Notes: generated by a model from the letters alone, not told the origin. A DNA stretch of 64,000 nucleotides from Polycyclovorans sp964425915 (GCA_964425915.1 CAYROO010000002.1:372001-436000), one strand, 5' to 3'; shown: positions 8,097 through 16,988, counted from the first letter of the stretch. Numbers and translations: made by a program.

Positions 8097-9458
8097 TTAC
8101 GCAAAGCCCAGTTGCCGGTGGAGGATTTCATAGTCCTCTCGGATCTTGGCATCCTCGTTGCGCAGCTCAGCCACCTTTCGGCAGGCGTGGAGCACGGTGG
8201 TGTGGTCCTTGCCAAAGGCCTCGCCAATCTCCGGAAGGCTATGTTGTGTCAGCTCTTTCGACAAGGCCATGGCAATCTGCCGTGGGCGCGCCAATGATCG
8301 CGTGCGCCGTGGCGAGGCCAGATCGGCGACGCGAATGTTGTAGTACGTGGCGACCGTACGCTTGATGTTGTCGATGGTCACCATGCGTTCGTAGGCCGCC
8401 AGCATGTCCCGCAAGGTTGCTCTGGCGAACTCTACGCTGAGCGGCTCTCCACGCAGCCGGGCGCTGGCGGAGAGCCTGTGCAAGGCCCCCTCCAGTTCGC
8501 GCACGTTGGAGCGGATGCGCTGTGCCACGAAGAAGGCGACATCCTCAGGCAGTCGCATGCGGACCTGCTCGGATTTCGACAGCAGGATGGCGACTCGCGT
8601 CTCCAGGTCCGGCGGCTCCACGGCCACCGCCAAGCCCCAGGTGAACCGCGACTTCAGGCGATCGTCGATCCCGTCCACGTCCTTCGGATATCGGTCGCAG
8701 GTCAGCACGATCTGCTTGCGGCCATCAATGAGCGCATTGAAGGTATGGAAAAACTCCTCCTGAGTGCGCTCCTTGTGGGCAAAGAAATGGATGTCGTCGA
8801 TCAGCAGGGCGTCGACCGACCGATAGTAGAGCTTGAAGGTGTCCTGGCGACCATGCCGAATCGCCGCCACCATCTGGTTCAGCCACTGTTCGGCGCCGAG
8901 ATAGGCAATGCGCGCATGGGGCTTGGCCGCCAGAATGGTGTTGCCGACGGCGTGCATCAGGTGGGTCTTGCCCAGTCCGGAGTCGCCGTAGATCAGCAGA
9001 GGGTTATAGGCGCTGCCTGGCGTTTCCACCACGTGTTGCGCAGCCGCCCGCGCCTGCGAGTTGGACTTACCTTCGATGAAGCTCGCAAACGTGTAGCGCG
9101 GATCCAGCCGCGCTTCGTATCCGGCCGGCGTATCGTCTTCTGCAGGGGTGAGCAGGGTGGTCGCCGAGTCGACATCGCGCGCCACGGTGGGTTCTGGCGA
9201 GACCACCCGTTCCGCCGCGCCGACGGCCAACTCCAGCGCCGGTGGAGGCTCGGGCGCGAGCGCCCGTACCGCGCGCTCGATGGCGTCAAGGTAGTCGTTG
9301 CGGATCTTCTCCAGCACAATGCGGTTGGGTGCCAGCAGCTGCAGACGATCGCCGAGGTGAACGGCCTGCAGGGGTCGGATCCAGATGCTCAGGTCGCGCT
9401 CCGGGAGCTCGGCTTCCAGCCAGAGCACACAGCGACGCCAGAGTTCGTCGTTCGACAT
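8097..9458 (-). CDS. dnaA: Chromosomal replication initiator protein DnaA
   Basis: The 453-residue initiator that binds DnaA boxes and opens oriC. The N-terminal DnaB-interacting domain begins at the ATG, followed by a variable linker at about residues 85-125. The AAA+ domain has Walker A GDSGLGKTH near residue 158, Walker B LLIDDIHFF, and sensor/arginine-finger segments. The C-terminal helix-turn-helix carries the signature FGKDHTTVLHACRK. It faces leftward towards dnaN. A perfect DnaA box lies 81 bases upstream of its start, consistent with autoregulation. Confidence 0.98.
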   Translation of the reverse strand: MSNDELWRRCVLWLEAELPERDLSIWIRPLQAVHLGDRLQLLAPNRIVLEKIRNDYLDAIERAVRALAPEPPPALELAVGAAERVVSPEPTVARDVDSATTLLTPAEDDTPAGYEARLDPRYTFASFIEGKSNSQARAAAQHVVETPGSAYNPLLIYGDSGLGKTHLMHAVGNTILAAKPHARIAYLGAEQWLNQMVAAIRHGRQDTFKLYYRSVDALLIDDIHFFAHKERTQEEFFHTFNALIDGRKQIVLTCDRYPKDVDGIDDRLKSRFTWGLAVAVEPPDLETRVAILLSKSEQVRMRLPEDVAFFVAQRIRSNVRELEGALHRLSASARLRGEPLSVEFARATLRDMLAAYERMVTIDNIKRTVATYYNIRVADLASPRRTRSLARPRQIAMALSKELTQHSLPEIGEAFGKDHTTVLHACRKVAELRNEDAKIREDYEILHRQLGFA

Positions 9459-9538
9459 GGTTACATGATTGGGGTGGTGGTCAGCGTTCAGCCCCGGGCA
9501 TGCAACCCGGCGGTGCAGTGTACGCCCGCCCGCCGGGG

Positions 9539-9547
9539 TTATCCACA
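9539..9547 (+). promoter_or_regulatory. DnaA box upstream of dnaA
   Basis: Perfect TTATCCACA consensus in the 167-base gap between dnaA and rpmE2. It lies on the dnaA upstream side, so it may mediate DnaA autoregulation or belong to a bipartite origin that flanks dnaA. The rest of this gap shows no Zur-like palindrome for rpmE2. Confidence 0.75.
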
Positions 9548-9625
9548 GCGCGGCCCCCTTGCGGTGAGGTCGGGGCTGCTGTAATCTCCGCGCCCCTTGT
9601 AGGTCGAGCAGCGACAGGTTTTCCC

Positions 9626-9868
9626 ATGAAAGAAGGCATTCACCCCAAGTACGATTACGTGGTGTTCAAGGACGCTTCGGCGGACTACACCGTTCGCGTG
9701 CGTTCGACCCTGAGCAGCAAGGAAAAGATCACCTGGGAAGACGGCCAGGAGTACCCGCTGGTGAACCTCGATACTTCGTCGAAGTCGCACCCGTTCTACA
9801 CCGGCAAGCGCACCGTGTCCGACACCGGTGGGCGCATCGACAAGTTCCGCAAGCGCTACGGCGGCTGA
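9626..9868 (+). CDS. rpmE2: 50S ribosomal protein L31 type B (zinc-free paralogue)
   Basis: An 80-residue protein beginning MKEGIHPKYDYVVFKD and ending IDKFRKRYGG, the pattern of type B L31. It contains no cysteine, so it is the C-minus form that does not bind zinc and in many bacteria replaces the zinc-binding L31 under zinc limitation. I chose the ATG at 9626 because the longer open frame upstream has no similarity to the family. No Zur operator is evident upstream. It stands divergent from dnaA and is followed by a strong hairpin terminator. Confidence 0.95.
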   Translation: MKEGIHPKYDYVVFKDASADYTVRVRSTLSSKEKITWEDGQEYPLVNLDTSSKSHPFYTGKRTVSDTGGRIDKFRKRYGG

Positions 9869-9889
9869 TCAGACGCTGCGCTGCACAAG

Positions 9890-9913
9890 AACCGGGCCCA
9901 GGCCCGGTTTTTT
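9890..9913 (+). terminator. Rho-independent terminator of rpmE2
   Basis: A nine-base-pair GC-rich stem (AACCGGGCC paired with GGCCCGGTT) with a two-base loop is followed by a run of T, 21 bases after the rpmE2 stop. This is a textbook intrinsic terminator. Confidence 0.9.
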
Positions 9914-10173
9914 GTTGCCCAAATGATCGCCAATGGCATGCCCCTTGCGGGAATCCTGGGGTCGACTTTGGGGCCATGGCCGGGCCTACGACCGATGTTC
10001 AGTAGCCGTGCGGGGGGAAAAGTCGGTATCCTTCCGCGCGGTCAGACTGGCGCAGCGCACTGCGCCGACCGCAATACCGCATCACGATGGCGGCCGTTGA
10101 CGGATTTCCGCACCGGTTTCGTGCGAATGTCCGCCCGGTTCGCTGTCCCGCATGGACAAGAGGACAACCACAC
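9914..10173. other. Non-coding region upstream of gltA
   Basis: About 260 bases between the rpmE2 terminator and gltA. It must hold the gltA promoter, but I see no convincing -35/-10 pair, repeat or small ORF. Only an AGAGGA ribosome binding site just ahead of the gltA ATG is clear. Confidence 0.4.
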
Positions 10174-11469
10174 ATGAGCAGCCCCACGTACAGTCTCGTC
10201 AACGACGTCACCGGCGAGAAGATCGAACTTCCGGGCGTGTCCGGCACCCTGGGGCCCGTGGGGTTGGATGTCGGCAAGGTCTATGGCAAGACCGGGGTGT
10301 TCACCTACGATCCGGGCTTCAGTTCGACCTGCTCGACCCAGTCGTCGATCACCTACATTGACGGCGACGAAGGGGTGCTGCTGTATCGCGGCTACCCGGT
10401 GGACCAGCTGGCGCAGCACTGCTCGTTTATTGAGGTGGCCTATCTGATCCTCCATGGTGAGCTGCCCAATGCGCAGCAGCTGGAAGAGTTCGATCAGAAC
10501 ATTCGCCGCCACACCATGATCAACGAGTCGTTGAAGGGATTCTTTAACGGCTTCCGTTACGATGCGCACCCCATGGCCATGCTCACCGGCGTGGTCGGCT
10601 CGATGTCGGCGTTCTATCACGACACCACGAACAACAAGGACCCGCGTCACCGCGAGATCTTCGCGCATCGGATGATCGCCAAGATCCCCACCATTGCGGC
10701 GGCCGCCTACAAGCGCCACGTCGGCCTGCCCTTCATGTATCCGCAGAACCACTTGGACTACTGTTCCAACTTCCTGCACATGATGTTTGCGGTGCCGGCC
10801 GAGCCGTACCACGTGGATCCGGTGGCCGCCAAGGCGCTGGACGTCCTGTTCACCCTGCACGCGGACCACGAACAGAACGCCTCCACCTCGACGGTGCGCA
10901 TGGCCGGCTCCACCGGTACCAACCCCTACGCTGCGATCGCCGCTGGCATTGCCGCGCTGTGGGGACCGGCGCACGGTGGCGCCAACGAAGCCGTATTGAA
11001 AATGCTGTCCGAGATCGGTGATGTCAACAAGGTCCAGGACTTCATGAACAAGGTCAAGGACAAGAACAGCGGCGTTCGGCTGATGGGCTTTGGCCACCGC
11101 GTCTACAAGAACTTTGACCCGCGTGCCACGATCATTCGCGAGCAGTGCCACAAGGTGCTGAAGCATCTTGGCAAGGAAAACGATCCACAGTTGGAACTGG
11201 CGATGAAGCTCGAAGAGATCGCGCTGTCCGACGACTATTTCCGCGAACGCAAGCTGTACCCCAACGTCGACTTCTACTCCGGGATCATCTACAAGGCCCT
11301 CGGCATCCCGGTCAACATGTTCACGCCGATGTTTGCCGTGGCCCGCACGGTGGGTTGGGTGGCGCACTGGATCGAGATGATTTCCGAACCGTCCATGCGC
11401 ATTGCACGTCCGCGTCAGGTGTATACCGGCGCCGACAAGCGCGATGTGGCGCCGATCGCCCAACGCTGA
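10174..11469 (+). CDS. gltA: Citrate synthase (type II)
   Basis: Condenses acetyl-CoA with oxaloacetate to give citrate, the entry to the TCA cycle. The 431-residue length fits the Gram-negative type II enzyme. The conserved active-site regions are present: HADHEQNAST with its histidine, GFGHRVYKNFDPR with the catalytic histidine, and NVDFYSG with the catalytic aspartate. The start at 10174 is preceded by an AGAGGA ribosome binding site. The upstream in-frame extension lacks homologous character. A bidirectional-looking terminator follows. Confidence 0.97.
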   Translation: MSSPTYSLVNDVTGEKIELPGVSGTLGPVGLDVGKVYGKTGVFTYDPGFSSTCSTQSSITYIDGDEGVLLYRGYPVDQLAQHCSFIEVAYLILHGELPNAQQLEEFDQNIRRHTMINESLKGFFNGFRYDAHPMAMLTGVVGSMSAFYHDTTNNKDPRHREIFAHRMIAKIPTIAAAAYKRHVGLPFMYPQNHLDYCSNFLHMMFAVPAEPYHVDPVAAKALDVLFTLHADHEQNASTSTVRMAGSTGTNPYAAIAAGIAALWGPAHGGANEAVLKMLSEIGDVNKVQDFMNKVKDKNSGVRLMGFGHRVYKNFDPRATIIREQCHKVLKHLGKENDPQLELAMKLEEIALSDDYFRERKLYPNVDFYSGIIYKALGIPVNMFTPMFAVARTVGWVAHWIEMISEPSMRIARPRQVYTGADKRDVAPIAQR

Positions 11470-11489
11470 TTACAGCAGGCCAGAACTCG

Positions 11490-11522
11490 CCCGCCCCGGC
11501 CACACGCCCGGGCGGGTTTTTT
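11490..11522. terminator. Terminator after gltA
   Basis: Seven-base-pair stem CCCGCCC/GGGCGGG with a loop of 13 bases, followed by six T. It lies 20 bases after the gltA stop, and its T-run reaches the stop codon of the convergent gene at 11521. Confidence 0.85.
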
Positions 11523-12111
11523 ATGGTCGGGCCTCAGGTTCCCGCAACAGCGCTTCCACCTGCGCCAGCCGCAGCCGGCGCGTCGGCTTGCCATCAATGG
11601 GCGACATCGGCGCCTGGCGCTGTCCGTCGACAGGAAACACGGCGATGTCGAGCCCGACCGGCCCCGCCTCCAGCTGTACCAGCGGAATCTCCGTGTCGCG
11701 ACCGCGGCCATCGCGATATCGCCGTGCGCCCTCGCGGTAAGGGATACCGCGATCCATCAGGAACAGATCCACCGTTTCTGCGGTGTCGGCGAACACCTGC
11801 AGTTGCACCCGGTGTTGCAGCGTCACAGCGCCGCTGACGGCGCCGCCCACCAGGCAGGGTTCAAAGGGCGCGAGCAGCTTCATCGCCTGGACCGCGGCCT
11901 CACGCAGTGCCCGCAGGTGTTGCCAATACGACTTGCCACCAAACAGCCGTTGGTACGCCACGACGGCGGATTCAATGGCGGCGTTGTCCGGCAATGGGGT
12001 CCCTGGGAGGCAAGCCATCTGCTCGAACGCGCGCTGCTTGGCCACGCGGTAGTCGGTGAGCTGCTGTTCGCAGAAGATGCGGGCGGCGGTTTCGACCAGT
12101 TCGGAGTGCAT
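11521..12111 (-). CDS. Conserved hypothetical protein, nucleotidyltransferase-like
   Basis: A 196-residue soluble protein without signal peptide or membrane segment. The N-terminal half is helical (ELVETAARIFCEQQLTDYRVAKQRA). The second half contains LVGGAVSGAVTLQHRVQLQVFAD followed by alternating hydrophobic strands with acidic residues, which resembles the G-S...D pattern of small nucleotidyltransferases. Homologues are, from memory, found near wall genes in Xanthomonas-like bacteria and named variably. It starts 18 bases after the end of the PBP1A gene on the same strand and could be its downstream partner. The function is not established. Confidence 0.6.
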   Translation of the reverse strand: MHSELVETAARIFCEQQLTDYRVAKQRAFEQMACLPGTPLPDNAAIESAVVAYQRLFGGKSYWQHLRALREAAVQAMKLLAPFEPCLVGGAVSGAVTLQHRVQLQVFADTAETVDLFLMDRGIPYREGARRYRDGRGRDTEIPLVQLEAGPVGLDIAVFPVDGQRQAPMSPIDGKPTRRLRLAQVEALLREPEARP

Positions 12112-12129
12112 CGCCTTGCTGACCGCGCC

Positions 12130-14481
12130 CTAGAAGAGGTCGCCGAGGCCGTTGCCGCTGCCACCGCCGGGGGTGGTCAGCGGCGTCGCCGGGTCGGAGG
12201 CCTCGGGGAGATGATCGCTCTGTACGAATTCGAAACGGGCGTCTGGATCCCCCGGGCGGGCCAGGCGGCCGGTGTCGGCATCAATCCGCACACTGACCAC
12301 CCCCGGCGGGGGCGGCGCAACGTCCGCCGGGACATCCTTCAATGCCACGCGGGCGTAATCCATCCAGATAGGCAGGGCGGCGCGGCCGCCCACTTCGCCA
12401 CGCCCCAGCGGTCGCGGCTGGTCGAAGCCGACCCAGGCCACGCCGACCCGCGCGTGGTTGAATCCAGCGAACCAGGCATCGGTTTCGTCGTTGGTCGTGC
12501 CGGTCTTGCCGGCGATGTCATTGCGGCCCAACTCGCGGACCTTGGCCGCGGTGCCGCGTCGGGTGACATCGCGCAGCATGTCCGCGACCAGCCAGGCTGT
12601 CACCGGATCCACCTTTTGGGCCGCGGCGCGGACATCGGGCGGCAGCGCGGCCCGCACCTCTGGGTCGTCGCAGCCCCCGCAGACCTCGACCCGCGGTGGC
12701 GACCAGATCACACCGCCGTTGAGGGTCTCGACCCGTTCGATCAGTCGTGGCACCACCTCAAAACCGCCATTGGCCAGCGTACCGTAAGCCTGGGCCAGCT
12801 CCATCGGGGTGAACACGGCGCTGCCCAGCGCCATCGTGAGATCCCTAGGCAGCCGTTCCACCGGTAAGCCGAAGGCCGCCGCCGTAGCACGGGCTTGCTG
12901 AAAGCCCACCGCGTCGAGCAGGCGGATCGATACCAGGTTACGGGAATGTACCAGCGCCTCCCGCAGGCGGGTCGGGCCATAGAACTTGCCACTGTAGTTC
13001 TGCGGCCGCCAAGAGGATTCCAGGGCCGGGTCATCGAACACCACCGGTGCATCCAGCACCACCGACGCCGGGGTGTAGCCCGCTTCCAGGGCAGCGGCGT
13101 ACAGGAAGGGCTTGAATCCGGAGCCCGCCTGCCGCTGCGCCTGGGTCACCCGGTTGAACTTGGCAGCGAAAAAATCATAGCCACCAACCAATGCGCGGAT
13201 ATCGCCGCTGCTGGGGTCCAGCGCCACGAACGCGGCCTGGGCTTGGGGAACCTGAGCCAGCCGCCACTGCTCGCCAGTTCGCCGTATCCGGATCACGTCG
13301 CCTGGCGCGAACGGTGCGCCCGTCTTTTTCCCGGTCCAACGCCAGGCATCGGCCGCCAGGCTGACGTCGCCATCAAGGGTGAATAACTGGGCGGCCTCGT
13401 CGGACAGCGACACCACCACAGCCGGAACCAGCTCGGCCCATGACGGCAGTGTGGCCAGGGTTTTCGGCCACTGATCTGGCGTCTCAAGGTCGACCTTGCC
13501 ATCTGCGCCCTGCCAACCATGGCGCTCGGCGTAGGCCATCAGGCCGTTGCGCACCGCCGACACCGCGGCGGTCTGCTCGGCAGCCTCCAGCGTGGTCACC
13601 ACGCGCAGTCCCTGGGTGTAAGCCGACTCGCCGAAGCGCTCAACCACGATGGCCCGCGCCATCTCCACCGCGTAATGCGCGTCGAGATCAAGTGCCGGCC
13701 GATACGGACTGACCACCATGGGCTCCGCGCGCGCTGTATCGCGCGCCGCCTCATCAATGAACCCGGCTTCGGCCATGCGCCCCAGCACATAGTTACGGCG
13801 CTCGGTGGCCCGTTGAGGATTGGCGATGGGGTTGTCGCGCGAGGGCGCCTTGGGCAGCCCCGCCAGGGTGGCGGCCTGGGCCAGCGTCAGGGCCTCGGGC
13901 GCCACATTGAAATAGACCCGCGCAGCGGCGCCGACGCCATAGGCGCGCTCACCGAGAAAGATCTTGTTGAGATAAAGCTCCAGGATCTCGGCCTTGCTCA
14001 ACTCCGCCTCGATCGCCTGCGCCAACAGGATCTCACGAAACTTGCGGGTGTAGGTCTTCTCGCTGCTGAGGAAGACGTTGCGCGCCAACTGCATGGTGAT
14101 GGTGCTGCCACCCTGGGCCTTCTCGCCGGTCATCAGCAGGTTGATCGCGGCGCGCGCCAGCCCGAACACATCAATCCCACCATGCGAAAAGAAGCGCTCG
14201 TCTTCGGCGGCGACGAAGGCATCGACAAGGTGACGCGGCAAAGCATCGTAGGTCATCAGTGAACGCCGCTCGCTGCCGAACTCGCCGATCAACTGGCCAT
14301 CACGGGCATAGACCCGCAGGGGCTCGGACAGCTGCAGCTCGCGCAGGCTGTCAACGGAGGGCAGCCCAGCGCGTACCTGCTGTACGGTGATCCACATGGC
14401 CGCCAGGGTGAGCAGCATCAGCGCCGCCAGGATCAGGGCAAGCAAACCCCAGCCGCGGGTCAGCCGGATACCACCGCTCAT
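12130..14481 (-). CDS. mrcA: Penicillin-binding protein 1A (bifunctional murein synthase)
   Basis: Class A PBP, inner-membrane anchored, that polymerises and cross-links peptidoglycan. Of 783 residues, a transmembrane segment lies at about 11-32. The GT51 glycosyltransferase carries EDERFFSHGGID around residues 93-104 and GGSTITMQLARN. The transpeptidase carries the SxxK motif with Ser454 and Lys457, the SRN motif at 513-515 and a KTGTTND motif further on. It is slightly shorter than the roughly 850-residue E. coli enzyme. It diverges from pilM, the classical ponA-pilM arrangement of pseudomonads and relatives. Confidence 0.95.
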   Translation of the reverse strand: MSGGIRLTRGWGLLALILAALMLLTLAAMWITVQQVRAGLPSVDSLRELQLSEPLRVYARDGQLIGEFGSERRSLMTYDALPRHLVDAFVAAEDERFFSHGGIDVFGLARAAINLLMTGEKAQGGSTITMQLARNVFLSSEKTYTRKFREILLAQAIEAELSKAEILELYLNKIFLGERAYGVGAAARVYFNVAPEALTLAQAATLAGLPKAPSRDNPIANPQRATERRNYVLGRMAEAGFIDEAARDTARAEPMVVSPYRPALDLDAHYAVEMARAIVVERFGESAYTQGLRVVTTLEAAEQTAAVSAVRNGLMAYAERHGWQGADGKVDLETPDQWPKTLATLPSWAELVPAVVVSLSDEAAQLFTLDGDVSLAADAWRWTGKKTGAPFAPGDVIRIRRTGEQWRLAQVPQAQAAFVALDPSSGDIRALVGGYDFFAAKFNRVTQAQRQAGSGFKPFLYAAALEAGYTPASVVLDAPVVFDDPALESSWRPQNYSGKFYGPTRLREALVHSRNLVSIRLLDAVGFQQARATAAAFGLPVERLPRDLTMALGSAVFTPMELAQAYGTLANGGFEVVPRLIERVETLNGGVIWSPPRVEVCGGCDDPEVRAALPPDVRAAAQKVDPVTAWLVADMLRDVTRRGTAAKVRELGRNDIAGKTGTTNDETDAWFAGFNHARVGVAWVGFDQPRPLGRGEVGGRAALPIWMDYARVALKDVPADVAPPPPGVVSVRIDADTGRLARPGDPDARFEFVQSDHLPEASDPATPLTTPGGGSGNGLGDLF

Positions 14482-14557
14482 GATCTGCGCGCCCCACAGC
14501 GGAACGCGGAAGGAATCTTATGTTGTGGCATCAGATATTTGCGAAACAAACTTCGAG

Positions 14558-14585
14558 TTGCATTGAATAGCTGTTCAGCTATATT
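14558..14585 (+). promoter_or_regulatory. Candidate pilM promoter with overlapping palindrome
   Basis: In the AT-rich gap between mrcA and pilM, TTGCAT and TATATT lie 16 bases apart, a reasonable -35/-10 pair reading towards pilM. A perfect inverted repeat ATAGCT-gttc-AGCTAT (14567-14582) covers the spacer and the start of the -10, so a regulator bound there could block transcription. The pilM start is 68 bases downstream and has a GAGGGG ribosome binding site. Confidence 0.5.
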
Positions 14586-14652
14586 ACGGTTCGCCGTGTT
14601 AAACGCCATTGTAAGCGTCACGGGCCAGCGATAAGGGTGCGCGAGGGGCGTT

Positions 14653-15738
14653 ATGTCCATCAAGCAGAAGCTGTTTGGCGGGGGAAGCGAGGCATTGCTC
14701 GGTCTGGACATCAGTTCCAGCGCCGTGAAAGTGCTTGAGCTCGGCCGCAAAGGGAACGGGTTTGAAGTGCTGGCCTACGCGGTCGAGCCACTGCCGCCCA
14801 ACGCCGTGCTCGACAAGCAGATCGCCGAGCCGGAGGTCGTCGGACAGGCCATCCAGCGGGCCGTCGCCAAGGCGGGAACACGGACCAAGGGTGTGGCCGT
14901 CGCGGTAGCTGGCCCGGCCGTCATCACCAAGGTCGTGCAGATGTCCTCCTTCCTGCGCGAGGACGATATGGAGGCGCAGATCCGCGCCGAGGCCGATCAG
15001 TACATTCCCTACCCCATCGAAGAAGTCAGCATCGACTTTCAGGTGACCGGCCCTAGCGCCAGCGGCGGAGAGTTGGTGGATGTGCTGCTTGCGGCCTGTC
15101 GTAAGGAGCAGGTGGAGAGCCGCAGTGCCGCGGTGTCGCTCGGGGGCCTCAGGCCGCGGGTGGTCGACATTGAGAGTTACGCGCTCGAAAACGCTTGCCG
15201 CCTGCTGACCCACCAGATGCCGCGCGAAGGCCGGGAACAGACCATCGCGCTGATTGACCTAGGGGCGAGCAGCACCTCGATGTTGATGCTGCATGACCTG
15301 AAAACCGTTTACGCGCGTGACACCGCTTTCGGTGGCAAGCAGCTCACCGAAGACATCATGCGCACCTTCGGCATGTCCTACGAAGAGGCAGGCCGTGCCA
15401 AGCGTTCGGGCAGCCTTCCCGAAACGTATGCCGCCGATGTGCTCGAGCCTTTCCTGGCTGACATGACGCAGCAGATTGATCGCGGACTGCAGTTTTTCTT
15501 CTCGGCCGCTTCCCAATACACCAGCGTCGACCAGATCATTCTGGCGGGGGGTTGTGCCCAGATTCCCGAGGTCGATCGCTTCATCGAAGGCCGCCTGCGG
15601 ATTCCCACCGTGGTGGCCAAGCCGTTCGCCACGCTCACGGTGACGGCACGCGCCAAGCCCAATGTGCTGGCCCGTGACGAGGCCTCACTGTTGCTGGCGG
15701 CGGGCCTGGCCCTGCGCGCCTTCGATGAGGAGGCTTGA
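14653..15738 (+). CDS. pilM: Type IV pilus inner-membrane platform protein PilM
   Basis: Actin/FtsA-like cytoplasmic ATP-binding protein that binds the N-terminus of PilN and links the pilus alignment complex to the motor. It has 361 residues. LLGLDISSSAVKVLEL is the first phosphate loop, IALIDLGASSTSMLML is the second, and IILAGGCAQIPEVDRF is the adenosine-binding glycine motif. It is the first gene of pilMNOPQ. Four bases separate it from pilN. Confidence 0.97.
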   Translation: MSIKQKLFGGGSEALLGLDISSSAVKVLELGRKGNGFEVLAYAVEPLPPNAVLDKQIAEPEVVGQAIQRAVAKAGTRTKGVAVAVAGPAVITKVVQMSSFLREDDMEAQIRAEADQYIPYPIEEVSIDFQVTGPSASGGELVDVLLAACRKEQVESRSAAVSLGGLRPRVVDIESYALENACRLLTHQMPREGREQTIALIDLGASSTSMLMLHDLKTVYARDTAFGGKQLTEDIMRTFGMSYEEAGRAKRSGSLPETYAADVLEPFLADMTQQIDRGLQFFFSAASQYTSVDQIILAGGCAQIPEVDRFIEGRLRIPTVVAKPFATLTVTARAKPNVLARDEASLLLAAGLALRAFDEEA

Positions 15739-15741
15739 ACA

Positions 15742-16317
15742 ATGGCCACCCGCATCAACCTACTCGACTGGCGTGCGGAACGGCGTCAACAGCGCAAGCA
15801 ACAGTTCCTGACACTGTTGGCGCTGGGTTGTGTGGCCGCCGCCGCCGTGGGCGGGCTGACCTACTTCACGGCCGCCGGTGCCGTCGACCATCAGCGTGCG
15901 CGCAACCAGTACCTGAAGCAGCAGATCGCGGAAATTGATCAGAAGATCAAGGAAATCCAGGACCTGGAGCGCACCAAGGACAACCTGCTGGCGCGGATGC
16001 GGGTGATCGAATCGCTGCAGTCCAGCCGCTCCGCCACGGTTCATTTCTTCGACGAGATCGTCAACACGCTGCCCGAAGGCGTCACCCTGACCTCGCTGCG
16101 CCAGCAAGGCACCCAGGTCACCCTGGAAGGGGAGGCGGAGTCCAACGGGCGCGTCTCCGCCTATATGAAGAACCTGGATGCATCACCCTGGTTCGATGAT
16201 CCCCGTCTGGTCGTGATCAAGACCGGCGAGACCGGTCGCAGTCGCGCCAGTCAGTTCACCCTGCAGGTGAAGAGTCTCACCAAAGCCACCCCGGGCGACG
16301 AGGAGGTGGCGGAATGA
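15742..16317 (+). CDS. pilN: Type IV pilus assembly protein PilN
   Basis: Inner-membrane protein of the pilus alignment subcomplex. It has 191 residues and opens with the PilM-binding motif RINLLDWR at residues 4-11. A single transmembrane helix at about 23-45 is followed by a coiled coil (about 50-90) and a ferredoxin-like periplasmic domain with VTLTSLRQQGTQVTLEG. It overlaps pilO by four bases. Confidence 0.96.
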   Translation: MATRINLLDWRAERRQQRKQQFLTLLALGCVAAAAVGGLTYFTAAGAVDHQRARNQYLKQQIAEIDQKIKEIQDLERTKDNLLARMRVIESLQSSRSATVHFFDEIVNTLPEGVTLTSLRQQGTQVTLEGEAESNGRVSAYMKNLDASPWFDDPRLVVIKTGETGRSRASQFTLQVKSLTKATPGDEEVAE

Positions 16318-16988
16318 GAAACCCGCAGGAAATCTTCGAGGAGCTGCAATCCCTCGACCCGCAAAATCCGGGTGCCTGGCCGCTCTACGCGCGCGTCGGA
16401 GCCGTGGTCATTGCCGCCGTGGCCATCCTCGCTGCCAGCTGGTTCCTGCTGGTGAAGCCGCAGCTCGAACAGCTGGAGATCGACGAAGCCACGGAGGTCA
16501 AGCTGCGCGACGAGTTCGAGAACAAGCAGCGCAAGGTCGCCAACCTCGATGCCTACAAGGAGCAGCTCGCTGAGATGGAGCGCTCGTTCGGCTCCATGCT
16601 GCGGCAACTGCCGAGCAAGACCGAGGTCGCCAACCTGCTCAACGACATCTCGCAAACGCGGGTGGCATCGAGCCTGGAGGAGGAACTGTTCCGCCCCGCC
16701 GGCGAAGTGCCCAAGGATTTCTACGCGGAGCTGCCGAACCAGATCATCGTCCTCGGCTCCTACCACGAGATGGGTGAATTCGTCAGCGGGATCGCTGCGC
16801 TACCGCGCATCGTCACCATCGAAAACGTCGAGATCAAGCCAGTGGCCACCGGCCGCGGCCGCAACGCCACCTTGGACGGGGGCCAACTGCGCATGCAGGC
16901 GATCGCCAAGACCTACCGCTACCTCGACGACGAGGAAATTGCTGCGCAGGAAGCCGCCAAGAAGCCCCAACGCAGAGGACGCCGCTAA
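16314..16988 (+). CDS. pilO: Type IV pilus assembly protein PilO
   Basis: Partner of PilN that forms heterodimers bridging the inner membrane to PilP. It has 224 residues, with an N-terminal cytoplasmic segment, a transmembrane helix at about 24-46, a long coiled coil at about 50-95, and a periplasmic domain. The C-terminal tail is lysine/arginine rich. It overlaps pilN by four bases and pilP by one base (TAATG), so coupling is tight. Confidence 0.95.
   Translation: MRNPQEIFEELQSLDPQNPGAWPLYARVGAVVIAAVAILAASWFLLVKPQLEQLEIDEATEVKLRDEFENKQRKVANLDAYKEQLAEMERSFGSMLRQLPSKTEVANLLNDISQTRVASSLEEELFRPAGEVPKDFYAELPNQIIVLGSYHEMGEFVSGIAALPRIVTIENVEIKPVATGRGRNATLDGGQLRMQAIAKTYRYLDDEEIAAQEAAKKPQRRGRR

Noticed and set aside
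9459..9625. Zur operator or sigma70 promoter for rpmE2
   Set aside because: A TTGCGG/TGTAAT pair with a 15-base spacer is too poor, and no Zur palindrome was found.
10042..11463. 473-residue minus-strand ORF opposite gltA
   Set aside because: Antisense frame through a conserved gltA gene, with no recognisable domain.
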